Below are positions 16,935-24,952 of a stretch of 64,000 bases of DNA, piece after piece. The notes beneath the pieces were generated by a model that was not told the DNA's origin, did not search any database, and saw nothing but the letters and a program-made list of their open reading frames with translations. The DNA lies in NCBI GenBank assembly GCA_016704485.1, contig JADJAA010000001.1, forward strand, positions 1,798,001 through 1,862,000, in the 5' to 3' direction. Source of the stretch: Flavobacteriales bacterium (GTDB lineage: Bacteria; Bacteroidota; Bacteroidia; Flavobacteriales_F; PHOS-HE28). Position 1 is the stretch's first letter, and every line of letters begins with the position of its first letter. Both the position numbers and the translations under genes were made by a program.

Positions 16935-17402
16935 CTAGAACGGCAGGTCATCATCATCATCGGCGCCTTGGCCAATGGGCGTTTGCGCGGCGCTGGATGT
17001 TTCCTTCGCTTGTGACTGAGGTTGTTGTTGACCGCTATTCCCACTGCTACTAGCACCGCTGTTGTCACTTGCGCGATCCAGCATGGTCAGTTCATCCACA
17101 TGGATCTCCGTGGTATACTTGGTATTACCATCCTTGTCCTGCCATTGGCGGGTACGGAGCTTACCCTCTACATACACCTTGCTGCCTTTGCGCAGATACT
17201 TCTCGGTGATCTCTGCCAGACCACGCCATGCAACCAGGCTATGCCACTCGGTCTGCTCGCGGCGTTCACCTGTGGTCTTGTCCTTATACGTCTCGCTGGT
17301 GGCAATTCGAAAATTGGCAACGCTCGCACCATTCTGCAGGTGGCGAATTTCTGGGTCGGCGCCAAGGTTGCCGACCAATATCACTTTGTTTACTCCGGCC
17401 AT
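16935..17402 (-). CDS. ssb: Single-stranded DNA-binding protein
   Basis: I use the ATG at 17402 (MAGVNKVILVGNLGADPE), the normal SSB start; the frame open to 17753 adds 117 residues of non-homologous sequence. The product is 155 residues: an OB fold (TEWHSLVAWRGLAEITEKYLRKGSKVYVEGKL), a Gln/Ser/Gly-rich flexible tail and the acidic partner-binding tip DDDDDLPF. It coats ssDNA in replication and repair. In related genomes ssb lies directly between mutY and gldE; here ~2.7 kb of other DNA separates it from mutY. Confidence 0.96.
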   Translation of the reverse strand: MAGVNKVILVGNLGADPEIRHLQNGASVANFRIATSETYKDKTTGERREQTEWHSLVAWRGLAEITEKYLRKGSKVYVEGKLRTRQWQDKDGNTKYTTEIHVDELTMLDRASDNSGASSSGNSGQQQPQSQAKETSSAAQTPIGQGADDDDDLPF

Positions 17403-17520
17403 TGTAGGGGGGTTGAAGGACGAAGGTAATATATCGGTCGGGGTTTTCTTGTATGGAGCTTTGTATACGTAATAGCGTTCACTCCTCACATGGTCGTTGC
17501 ATTCTATTAGTGCCGAAGGC

Positions 17521-17679
17521 ATGAATAGTACATCGAAATTCAATGCGAAAGGCCCCACCGTTAACATCAATGGATCCGAGCTCTGGGCCCTTAGCGAAGA
17601 CAACCTGATCAGCGCTTCAATAGGAACTTTCCCAACGGAAGAATACGAACGCCAACTTGAATTCGGGATCGGTAAGTAA
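17521..17679 (+). pseudogene. Remnant: C-terminal piece of a SnoaL/NTF2-like protein
   Basis: About 52 codons remain. The product (KFNAKGPTVNINGSELWAL, then a GTFPTEEYERQLEFG ending) resembles the last strands of NTF2-like/SnoaL-family proteins, in which FNA-G-P-V-I-G-ELW and a final YQRQL-G are typical. Nothing upstream restores the missing N-terminal ~80-100 residues, since 17403-17520 runs into the ssb promoter region. I read it as a gene fragment left at the junction of an inserted region. Family match is from memory. Confidence 0.45.
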
Positions 17680-17857
17680 GATCCACCGATCATCCGAGCG
17701 TCTCCGGTTGGTCGGCTCGTTCGCGGCTGTGGATCAGCACTGCGCCAACCCACCTGCTCAACGGTGCTTGCGGTCGCTCCAGCCTTGGGCTTGGACGGAG
17801 AACCGTTGATTGATCAACGTGTAAAAAAATCGTCAAAACCTTTACTTGTAGTACATG

Positions 17858-17890
17858 ACGTGTAAAGAAAATGGCAAAATCTTTACACGT
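17858..17890. promoter_or_regulatory. Operator-like inverted repeat ACGTGTAAAGA / TCTTTACACGT
   Basis: A perfect 11-bp inverted repeat (17858-17868 and 17880-17890) around an 11-base A-rich centre. A third copy of ACGTGTAAA lies at 17818 and no T run follows. An AGGAG and two ATGs follow at 17892-17905, but the frame ends after ten codons (stop 17930-17932). It looks like an HTH-repressor operator before a gene whose body is now missing, or a binding site belonging to the accessory region. Confidence 0.5.
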
Positions 17891-17917
17891 TAGGAGAATA
17901 TGATGCAACTTTTAAAC

Positions 17918-18060
17918 CCGCACAGGCTTTAGTGGTTTGCACTCGACCTTTGAGCTACACCCACACAAAACCAAAACACCACTAACAAAAGCCAAGGTTG
18001 TTCCCAATAGCAGCCATGTACTTACTGCCAGCAGCCAGCAGAACCACTACTACCCAGCGC
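17918..18060. repeat. Imperfect cassette-boundary repeat, copy A
   Basis: This noncoding stretch shares ordered blocks with 18829-18975: TCGACC, GAGCTACAC / TTGCTACAC, GCCAAGGTTGTT, TTACTGC, AGCAGCCAGCA and CCAGCG. The two copies flank the 18182-18808 gene. A shorter match to its 3' side (TCTTCGCT-N2-GAG at 18096) recurs at 20015. The rest of 17680-18181 shows no gene. Confidence 0.5.
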
Positions 18061-18181
18061 TCACAAACGCCGATTCGCTCTATGCTCTCGCAAGGTCTTC
18101 GCTTTGAGACCCTGCGCTTCAGCGTTCTTTTCAACTTTTAGCAATCGTTGAAGAAATACCCCCACCACGCCAAATAGAAAA

Positions 18182-18808
18182 ATGAAAAGACTCGGACTCT
18201 CGATCTTCATACTTATTTCCTCAGTAGGTATTTCATACTGTCAAAGTGGATCCACTTCTGAGCAAACAGTATTTGACGCAAAGGAAATTGTGTTCTATGG
18301 CTATGACTTTACACACTTTAGACTTTCTGATGTTAAGAGGATGGATCAGGATATAAAGAAGTTCGTATTCATCTGGACAGAATTTTGTCAAGAGCATATA
18401 ACCGAGAAGACCTTGCGTTCTTGGTTAGAAAAAGACGAGGTCACTTTCAATCTGTATCCAACACTTACGCTGAACAAAACATTGAATTCTGAAAACCTTG
18501 GATGGGTAACGCCATATACGATCTCAAAAGACTCAATTCAGTCATACATTGATGAATATCAGATCACCGAAAAGCAAGGAGTGGGGTTCGTCGTGATCGT
18601 TGAGTGTTTTGACAATGCAAGTAAAAGAGCATCCGGGTACTTTACTTTTTTCGACATTGCGACAAAACAATTCCTAATGGCGGACTATGTTTCATCGCGC
18701 GACAAGAACAGCTACAATCGAGTGATAGATTGGGGAATTGCTTTAGAACTTGCTTTCAAGAAATATTCGACTGTTTATAAGGACAAAAAGAAATTATATA
18801 CGGAATAG
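18182..18808 (+). CDS. Hypothetical secreted protein
   Basis: A 208-residue protein with a signal peptide (LGLSIFILISSVGISYCQ). The mature part contains a Rossmann-like beta pattern (VGFVVIVECFDNASKRASGYFTFF) followed by DIATKQFLMADYVSS and a final helix NRVIDWGIALELAFKKY, a layout I have seen in unnamed Bacteroidota proteins. It is AT-richer than the core genes around it and is bracketed by imperfect repeats, so it looks like an accessory cassette gene. No function can be assigned. Confidence 0.75.
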   Translation: MKRLGLSIFILISSVGISYCQSGSTSEQTVFDAKEIVFYGYDFTHFRLSDVKRMDQDIKKFVFIWTEFCQEHITEKTLRSWLEKDEVTFNLYPTLTLNKTLNSENLGWVTPYTISKDSIQSYIDEYQITEKQGVGFVVIVECFDNASKRASGYFTFFDIATKQFLMADYVSSRDKNSYNRVIDWGIALELAFKKYSTVYKDKKKLYTE

Positions 18809-18828
18809 TACGGTAAACTTATTGACAC

Positions 18829-18975
18829 ACTCCGCCAGTACTTTCTCAGTTGTCGTCGACCCTTCGGCTGCATTTGCTACACAACAAAACAACCCCATCA
18901 AAGGCCAAGGTTGTTTCCTGAAGAAGAAGTTTATTTACTGCTAGCAGCCAGCAAACCCAGCATAACCAGCGTACC
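18829..18975. repeat. Imperfect cassette-boundary repeat, copy B
   Basis: This is the partner of copy A, with the same block order (GTCGACC, TTGCTACAC, GGCCAAGGTTGTT, TTACTGC, AGCAGCCAGCA, CCAGCG). It lies just after the 18182-18808 gene. Within 18809-19191 there is also a short perfect hairpin TGACAC-CTTA-GTGTCA at 19071-19086, but no gene. Confidence 0.5.
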
Positions 18976-19191
18976 AGAGCTGGTCGCTCATAGCAGCTTC
19001 GCCAGCGGCACCGTTGGAGCTTACGGCGAAGCAGTAGGCTTTTGTAGCTCTCAAGGTTGATGACCATATGTGACACCTTAGTGTCAATTGCGTGTGCGTC
19101 TATGTGGCTAAGAAGGAGATTTTGCTGGAGTTTAAACGCTATTCGTATTGCGGTCCACTTCGTGCATCCTACACAAGGACAATCGGAGTAG

Positions 19192-19932
19192 CTATTTTGG
19201 TAGAAACTTTGCGACTTGTTCCCCATACTCCGTAAATGCCACATTCAAAGGGAGCATGTGTGGTTGACCACCTTTGTATATTAATGGTTTTACGACCCTG
19301 CATTGAGCAAGGAATTGATAAGATGGATTCTCGGTCATATCCGGTTCCATGCGCTGATCTCGTACACGTTGGAGAACTTCAATGAGTAAATGGTTAGTTG
19401 CAATATGCTTTTCGTAAAGTTCTTTCGGCTGCATTCCGGCCATATTGCCAAATTGTCGAAGTGTCATTAACTCTCCGCTCAACTGCCGTCGATCTAAGTC
19501 ACTTTGTTGATATCTGATTTTGCATTCTTCCAACTCCTGTTCTTTTGTTTGGATTGTCTTGATCAATTCTGACTTGTCGTAGCTTGTCAAAAGAATAGAT
19601 CCATCCGCGTTAACTCTGGAATTTCGTCTCTCAATTAGGAGACTGTAGTACACTTTGTCCAACAAATTCAGTATCCATGGGAACAATGTAAGCGCAGCAA
19701 GTGCACTAAGAATTGGATAAATATATATCTGCAAGGCTTTGTCCCATCCTGTAGTGTATTCATTTTCACCCAGCCATTGCATTCTGCCAAAAAGGTCAAG
19801 ATGCTCCATCGGGTAAAAGAGGACCAGCACCGCCTTCCAATTCCACAGTAGGAACATGACAATCAGTGTTCCATAGAATGGGTTCCTAATACGGAACTTT
19901 ATAGATGACCAGAGTTCAGAAAGTAATTCCAT
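19192..19932 (-). CDS. Hypothetical membrane protein with coiled coil
   Basis: A 246-residue protein. Two membrane segments lie at residues ~20-45 (YGTLIVMFLLWNWKAVLVLF) and ~68-95 (ALQIYIYPILSALAALTLFP), then a charged coiled coil (ELIKTIQTKEQELEECKIRYQ) and a small C-terminal domain ending NVAFTEYGEQVAKFLPK, which looks like a winged-helix-like cap. Unrecognised. It is in the accessory stretch between ssb and mutY on the opposite strand to the 18182 gene. Membrane proteins of this layout occur in defence islands, but there is no direct evidence here. Confidence 0.75.
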   Translation of the reverse strand: MELLSELWSSIKFRIRNPFYGTLIVMFLLWNWKAVLVLFYPMEHLDLFGRMQWLGENEYTTGWDKALQIYIYPILSALAALTLFPWILNLLDKVYYSLLIERRNSRVNADGSILLTSYDKSELIKTIQTKEQELEECKIRYQQSDLDRRQLSGELMTLRQFGNMAGMQPKELYEKHIATNHLLIEVLQRVRDQRMEPDMTENPSYQFLAQCRVVKPLIYKGGQPHMLPLNVAFTEYGEQVAKFLPK

Positions 19933-20128
19933 GGCACCTAAACTAATCTCTTATTTCATCATTCGGATAGAAGTTGCCAACTACACCGAAGGAATGATTT
20001 AAACGCTTACATGCTCTTCGCTCCGAGGCTCTGCGTTTTGAATGGTTAAAAAATCAACTAAAGATGTGGCAAGGTCCGTTTCAATGGCTCCCATAGGAAT
20101 AGCGATAAGCCGATGTTCTTCTAGGCCG

Positions 20129-21199
20129 CTAACCCTCCCCCAAATACCGTTCAACCAACCGCGGCACAGCATACTTCTTCATTTTCGCTTTCGGCACCAG
20201 GACCCAATCCGCTGGAATAGCGAAACCGGGTGGCGAGCTGGCGGTCCAGAAGGTGGCACGGATGAGTTGGTGGCTTAGCACGTGCTTTACCGGGCCGTGG
20301 GAATTGGTGAGTTCCCATCCCTTGCCGTAGGTGCGTTCCAAGAGCGCTGCGAACCGTTTGGTTCCAAGGTCTTTTTCGGATTCGATCTGGGGGAACTCGT
20401 ACAGGCCTTCCCAGATGCCTTTGCCTGTTCGTTTCCGTAGGTAAGTGCCTTTTTTGGTGATGATGTGCAAGTAGTTGAAATGGCGCGTGCGCACTGCGGT
20501 CCGGTTCGCCTTTACGGGTAATTCGGTGATGCGGTCCGTTGCTTTTGCAATGCACTTGGTTGCAACGGGACAGGTTGCGCACAGCGGGTTCTTCGGAGTA
20601 CACACCGTAGCGCCCAATTCCATTACGGCCTGGTTGTGGTCGCCCGGATGGGTCGGGTCCAAGAGGTCTGCGGCTAAGGACCGGAACGCTTTTTTTCCTG
20701 CTGCGCTGTCGATCGGGAGGTCCAACCCGAAGACCCGCGCCAGCACACGGTACACATTGCCATCGACCACCGGCTCCGGTAGGTTGAAAGAAATACTGCC
20801 AATAGCCGCTGCGGTGTATTCGCCTATGCCCTTCAGTTGTTTCAAGGCTTCGTAGTTCCGTGGGAACTGCCCCTGATGCACGTCCATGACCTGTTGCGCG
20901 GCGGTCCGGAGGTTGCGCGCCCGGCTGTAGTAGCCGAGTCCTTGCCAGAGTTTCAGCACATCATCCTCGGGTGCTTTGGCCAGATCGGCCACGGTGGGGT
21001 AGCGTTCCACGAACCGATGCCAGTACGCCATTCCTTGGTCAACCCGCGTTTGCTGTAGGATCACCTCGCTCAACCAGATCCGGTACGGGTCGGTGGTGCG
21101 CCGCCAGGGCAGGTCGCGGTAGTGCTCCCGGTACCATGGCAGCAATGCCCTGCTGAACCACTGGAGTGCGGTGCTAGTATTGTTGGGTGTGCGTGCCAT
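20129..21199 (-). CDS. mutY: A/G-specific adenine glycosylase MutY
   Basis: A 356-residue base-excision repair enzyme that removes A opposite 8-oxoG. Visible are LSEVILQQT with the catalytic Glu, the helix-hairpin-helix LKQLKGIGEYTAAAIG, catalytic Asp in VVDGNVYRVLARV, and the 4Fe-4S ligands in CTPKNPLCATCPVATKC. The C-terminal ~130 residues form the NUDIX-like 8-oxoG recognition domain (TKKGTYLRKRTGKGIWEGLYEFP). It is divergent from the HU gene at 21377. Confidence 0.96.
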   Translation of the reverse strand: MARTPNNTSTALQWFSRALLPWYREHYRDLPWRRTTDPYRIWLSEVILQQTRVDQGMAYWHRFVERYPTVADLAKAPEDDVLKLWQGLGYYSRARNLRTAAQQVMDVHQGQFPRNYEALKQLKGIGEYTAAAIGSISFNLPEPVVDGNVYRVLARVFGLDLPIDSAAGKKAFRSLAADLLDPTHPGDHNQAVMELGATVCTPKNPLCATCPVATKCIAKATDRITELPVKANRTAVRTRHFNYLHIITKKGTYLRKRTGKGIWEGLYEFPQIESEKDLGTKRFAALLERTYGKGWELTNSHGPVKHVLSHQLIRATFWTASSPPGFAIPADWVLVPKAKMKKYAVPRLVERYLGEG

Positions 21200-21323
21200 T
21201 GGTCAGTGGGAGAGGATTCGCATGTAACCGCTACCGTTGATCAGGATCCATGTGGATTGCTGTTTTACGGAACTCACTGAGCGTCGGTTTGTTCGATGCG
21301 GTGAAAGAAGTATCACCCACTGG

Positions 21324-21353
21324 TTGTTCATTCAAGAAGATCACCTATCTTTG
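21324..21353 (+). promoter_or_regulatory. Promoter of the HU operon (TTG-N19-TATCTTTG)
   Basis: TTG at 21324-21326 and TATCTTTG at 21346-21353 with a 19-base spacer match the Bacteroidota -33/-7 consensus; the HU ATG is at 21377. Confidence 0.7.
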
Positions 21354-21376
21354 CGGCCCCAAATCTAAAGCAGGGT

Positions 21377-21667
21377 ATGACGAAGGCAGAATTGGTCGGT
21401 ATGATCGCGAAACGGACAGGTGTTGAACGCCAAGTTGTTCTCACTACCGTTGAGGCATTCATGGAAGAAGTGAAGTTGAGCCTTGAGAAAGGCGAGAACG
21501 TACACCTGCGTGGCTTCGGGAGCTTCGTGGTAAAGCACAGGGCACAGAAGACCGGAAGGATCCTGGCCCGTAATACCACCATTATCATTCCAGCACACGA
21601 TGTGCCGGCGTTCAAACCTGCCGACACGTTCGTCGACAAGGTGAAGAACAGAGCTAAGTCCGCGTAA
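21377..21667 (+). CDS. HU-family DNA-binding protein
   Basis: A 96-residue histone-like protein with the family layout: MTKAELVGMIAKRTG helix, VHLRGFGSFVVKHRA and the beta-arm ending in PAHDVPAFKPADTFVDKV. It binds and bends DNA as a dimer. In Bacteroidota this gene is typically divergent from mutY, as here, and starts the unit continuing with the TPR protein 3 nt downstream. Confidence 0.95.
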   Translation: MTKAELVGMIAKRTGVERQVVLTTVEAFMEEVKLSLEKGENVHLRGFGSFVVKHRAQKTGRILARNTTIIIPAHDVPAFKPADTFVDKVKNRAKSA

Positions 21668-21670
21668 GCA

Positions 21671-22153
21671 ATGAATGGCTTGAAGAAGCCTCAGTTGCTG
21701 GCACTCGGAGTAGCAGTGGTAGTGATCGTTCTTTTGGTATTGGCCCCCCGGATGCCTTCCGGGAAGCAGGAGGAAATGGCGAAAATGGACCCCGCCAAGG
21801 CGCGTACCGCGGAAGCGGTTGCTTTGGTGAATGGACAGGAACCCATGCGCGGCATCAAAATGCTGCTGGAGATCGTGAAAGAGGAACCTAACAATGTGGA
21901 AGCACTTTGGAATCTGGGACTCTTCAGTGTCAAAAGCGGACAGTATGATAAAGCCCTTGATCGCTTCAAAAAGGTAGTTGAACTGGACCCGGATGGTTAC
22001 CCGGATGCCTTGTTCTACTTGGGCCGAACCTACGCGACCTTGGACTCCATACCCCAAGCCATTGCGAGTCTGGAAAAGTATAAAAGCACTTCGCAGGATA
22101 CGGCGATCAATAATGGTATCGATCGCTTCCTGCTTCAATTGAAAAACGAATAA
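21671..22153 (+). CDS. Membrane-anchored tetratricopeptide repeat protein
   Basis: A 160-residue protein with an N-terminal signal anchor (LLALGVAVVVIVLLVLAP) and at least two TPRs (NVEALWNLGLFSVKSGQYDKALDRFKKVVELDP and DALFYLGRTYATLDSIPQAIASLEKYK). TPRs mediate protein contacts; the partner is unknown. It starts 3 nt after the HU stop and 12 nt before the small basic protein, so all are likely cotranscribed with RNase G. Confidence 0.88.
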   Translation: MNGLKKPQLLALGVAVVVIVLLVLAPRMPSGKQEEMAKMDPAKARTAEAVALVNGQEPMRGIKMLLEIVKEEPNNVEALWNLGLFSVKSGQYDKALDRFKKVVELDPDGYPDALFYLGRTYATLDSIPQAIASLEKYKSTSQDTAINNGIDRFLLQLKNE

Positions 22154-22165
22154 CACTGAGCATTC

Positions 22166-22261
22166 ATGCCGTGCGGTAAAAAAAGAAAACGTCACAAGAT
22201 GTCCACGCACAAGCGCAAAAAGCGCTTGCGGAAGAATAGGCACAAGAAGAAGAACCGCTAG
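22166..22261 (+). CDS. AURKAIP1/COX24-domain small basic protein (31 aa)
   Basis: A 31-residue, extremely basic protein starting MPCGKKRKRHKMSTHKRKKR and ending in RHKKKNR. It matches the very short AURKAIP1/COX24-domain (mitochondrial mS38-like) proteins annotated across Bacteroidota next to HU and RNase G genes. By analogy with mS38 it is probably a small-ribosomal-subunit protein. It is short enough to be missed by length cutoffs. The Lys/Arg run and position make it a confident gene. Confidence 0.88.
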   Translation: MPCGKKRKRHKMSTHKRKKRLRKNRHKKKNR

Positions 22262-22374
22262 GTTTTTCTCTTTGACCTCTTACGTCGCGTGGCCCTAAGG
22301 ATATCCTCCTTGGGGCCTACGTGGCGTTATTGGGTACCCGGATCACGGGGCCCTTCACTTCAAATCAACATCAC

Positions 22375-23925
22375 GTGAACATTGACCTGATCATCCGTTC
22401 AGGCGCTTCCGAAGTGGCTATTGCCCTGATGAAGGATAAGGTCTTGGCCGAACTCCACAGGGAAAAGACAGAACGCGGATTCGCCGTTGGAGACATCTAC
22501 CTCGCCAAAGTGCGCAAGGTGGCCCCAGGCCTCAATGCCGCATTCGTTGATGTTGGGCACGAGAAGGATGCCTTCCTGCATTACTTCGATCTAGGCCCAC
22601 AATACCGCAACACCTACAATTTCGCGAAAGGTGCCGTTCACGGCAACCTCAATGATTCAAGCTTGGATAGTTGGAAACTGGAAGCTGACATCGAAAAGAA
22701 CGGCAAGATCGCCGATGCCTTAAGTGCCAGCCAGACCATCCTGGTGCAGATCGCGAAGGAACCGATCAGTACCAAAGGACCGCGCTTATCGGCAGAGATC
22801 ACCCTTGCCGGCAGGTACATGGTGCTGGTACCGTTCATCAACAAAGTGAACATCAGTAGCCGCATCATCGATGAGGGTGAGCGCAGACGGTTGAAGGACC
22901 TGATGCAGGCCATTCGCCCGAAGAACCACGGGGTGATCATCCGTACCAATGCGGCCGATAAGAAAAGCGAGGACCTAGAGGCCGATCTGAAGACCTTGTT
23001 GCAACGCTGGGACGTGATGTTCCGCAACCTGAAGAATGCGCAGCCAGCCAAAAAGGTGCTGGGCGAGATCGATCGTACCAATGCGTTGTTGCGCGATGTG
23101 CTCAACAAGGATTTCACGAGCATCCAAGTGGATGATGAACTCCTTGCGGAGGAGATCTACCAAACACTGGAAAAGACGGCACCCGAGAAAAAGGGCATTG
23201 TAAAGCATTACAAAGGCAAGCTGGACATCTTCGATAATTTCGGAGTGAACAAGCAGATCAAACAAGCCTTCGGTAAACAGGTGATGCTGACCAGCGGAGC
23301 CTATTTGATCATCGAAAAAACGGAGGCCATGCACGTTATCGACGTGAACAGTGGCAGCCGGAAAGGAGGCAATCAGGCACAGGAGAAGAACGCGCTCGAC
23401 ATCAACGTGGAAGCGGCAATTGAGATCGCCAGGTTATTGCGTTTGCGCGATATGGGCGGTATCGTTTGCATTGATTTCATCGACCTATACGAAGCCGATA
23501 ACCGCCGCACCTTGCACCGCGCAATGAAGGATGCCATGGCCGATGATAAGGCCAAGCACAATGTATTGCCGCCAAGCCGTTTCGGAGTGATCGAGCTCAC
23601 GCGCCAACGCGTCCGCCCGGAGACCGAGATCGACACCAGCGAAAGTTGCCCGACGTGTAACGGTACCGGCGAAGTGGATGCACCGATCCTGATCGTGGAC
23701 GAGATAGAGAACACCCTCAACTACCTGGTCTCCGAAAAGGAGATGTCCGGCTTGACCCTGAGCGTGCATCCGTTCATCCACGCGTACATCACCAAAGGAT
23801 TTCCAAGTCGCCAAATGAAATGGGCATGGCGTTGGAAGAAATGGGTGAATGTGAAGCCCGAAAGTTCCATGCAGTTTCTCGCCTACAAGGTAGCGGACGC
23901 TAGCGGCAGCGAGATCCCGGTGTAA
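22375..23925 (+). CDS. rng: Ribonuclease G/E family endoribonuclease
   Basis: I take the GTG at 22375 (MNIDLIIRSGASEVAIAL), the usual RNase G start; the GTG at 22321 would add 18 unrelated residues. The 516-residue product has the S1 domain (VGDIYLAKVRKVAPGLNAAFVDVG), the DNase-I-like catalytic core with Asp residues in MHVIDVNSG and GGIVCIDFIDL, and the zinc-link pair in ESCPTCNGTG. It processes rRNA ends and decays mRNA. The C-terminus lacks the long degradosome scaffold of RNase E, so RNase G-type. Confidence 0.95.
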   Translation: MNIDLIIRSGASEVAIALMKDKVLAELHREKTERGFAVGDIYLAKVRKVAPGLNAAFVDVGHEKDAFLHYFDLGPQYRNTYNFAKGAVHGNLNDSSLDSWKLEADIEKNGKIADALSASQTILVQIAKEPISTKGPRLSAEITLAGRYMVLVPFINKVNISSRIIDEGERRRLKDLMQAIRPKNHGVIIRTNAADKKSEDLEADLKTLLQRWDVMFRNLKNAQPAKKVLGEIDRTNALLRDVLNKDFTSIQVDDELLAEEIYQTLEKTAPEKKGIVKHYKGKLDIFDNFGVNKQIKQAFGKQVMLTSGAYLIIEKTEAMHVIDVNSGSRKGGNQAQEKNALDINVEAAIEIARLLRLRDMGGIVCIDFIDLYEADNRRTLHRAMKDAMADDKAKHNVLPPSRFGVIELTRQRVRPETEIDTSESCPTCNGTGEVDAPILIVDEIENTLNYLVSEKEMSGLTLSVHPFIHAYITKGFPSRQMKWAWRWKKWVNVKPESSMQFLAYKVADASGSEIPV

Positions 23926-24157
23926 GCAGACGTTTATCGCACCGTCTTGTTATTCGGTCCTGAGCGCAATATTCTTAACATATTGATACCCAACGGTGTT
24001 GATCGAGAAGTTGTGTTCTTCTCAAGTGCCGTCATTTTGGAGATCCGCTATTGATGGCATAGTGGAACACCTCTGGACCGGTGCGCTTAGAAACAGCTTC
24101 GGCAATGACTTTTCAATATGACCTGGGTGAATATGTTTTACCGATATTAGGAACCTC

Positions 24158-24165
24158 TACCTTTG
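24158..24165 (+). promoter_or_regulatory. -7 promoter box (TACCTTTG) of the 24187 lipoprotein
   Basis: TACCTTTG lies 21 bases before the ATG at 24187. The rest of 23926-24157 holds no gene that I can see. Confidence 0.55.
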
Positions 24166-24186
24166 GCGCCTCAATCAAAACTGACA

Positions 24187-24768
24187 ATGAACAGAACTAT
24201 TCGGAACATAACCGGGATCATTGCTATCACCGGCCTAGTATTAACTGGTTGCGGAGGATCCGATGATGGAACTGCGCATGATGCCAATGGTGAAGATACG
24301 ATGCATCTTGATGACGCGGGCTATACCACCGGTGACGGCCATGATCACGCCAATGGTGCGGCTGACCACGGCCATGCTGCCGATACACAAGTGAATTCTG
24401 GCGGAATGGATAACTTGGACGGTAGTACGACCGGGTCCCGCACGTTCATGGTGATCACTTACAAGACACCAGCCGAAGAACGCACAGGTACGACCAACGC
24501 GTTGAACGGATTGCGTTCCACATTGATGGCTGAACTGGATGCTGTTCGTGGCCGTTTGAAGACCGCAGGTGCAGATGCCGCAGCAAAGGAAGCGGACCAG
24601 AAACGTGCGGCGGAATTGGCACAAGGCTTGGAGCGAATGGACCGTCTGATCAAGAAAATAGGCGAAGCGGACGATGTGAGTTGGGCGAATGTTCGTGAGA
24701 TCTCTTTGAAAGAGGCAGAGGAAGTACGCGTATGGATGCAAGAGTACAAAATGCCGAATAGCATTTGA
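24187..24768 (+). CDS. Helical lipoprotein, function unknown
   Basis: The start at 24187 (MNRTIRNITGIIAITG) gives 193 residues and sits just after a promoter box; the frame to 24163 begins inside that box. Lipobox LTGC is followed by an Asp/His-rich linker (GDGHDHANGAADHGHA), which could bind metal, then a long helical region (LRSTLMAELDAVRGRLKTA ... LERMDRLIKKIGEA). Single-gene unit between a promoter and a strong terminator. Confidence 0.8.
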   Translation: MNRTIRNITGIIAITGLVLTGCGGSDDGTAHDANGEDTMHLDDAGYTTGDGHDHANGAADHGHAADTQVNSGGMDNLDGSTTGSRTFMVITYKTPAEERTGTTNALNGLRSTLMAELDAVRGRLKTAGADAAAKEADQKRAAELAQGLERMDRLIKKIGEADDVSWANVREISLKEAEEVRVWMQEYKMPNSI

Positions 24769-24790
24769 TCGTTGCAATTAACCGAATATG

Positions 24791-24825
24791 AAAGGGAGGT
24801 GGTCCGTTGGATCATCTCCCTTTTT
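24791..24825 (+). terminator. Intrinsic terminator after the 24187 lipoprotein
   Basis: A ~15-bp stem with two G-T wobbles (AAAGGGAGGTGGTCC pairing with GGATCATCTCCCTTT) around loop GTT, running into five Ts. Confidence 0.85.
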
Positions 24826-24952
24826 CGTTAGCGTGCGGGTTTTCTTGTGAAGGTTGCGATACGATTACGTTCGCTCTCGCCATGTGGAAACAAAAAAGGT
24901 ACACCAACAGCCTACCGCTGTCGATGCACCTCTCTAGTGTTTACTGTGCGTG

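Noticed and set aside
17690..17908. 72-codon minus-strand open frame over the operator palindrome
   Set aside because: It runs through the inverted repeat and has no family pattern; likely chance in noncoding DNA.
17918..18975. Integron attC sites as an explanation of the repeats
   Set aside because: I could not identify convincing paired RYYYAAC/GTTRRRY core sites, and no integrase is in the window. Left as a test, not a claim.
19071..19086. Hairpin TGACAC-CTTA-GTGTCA as a terminator or operator
   Set aside because: The stem is short, with no T run and no gene start nearby; noted only as part of the repeat region.
21365..22243. 292-codon minus-strand open frame
   Set aside because: It lies wholly antisense to the HU and TPR genes, which are clear family members with a good promoter. 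Its translation shows no family pattern.
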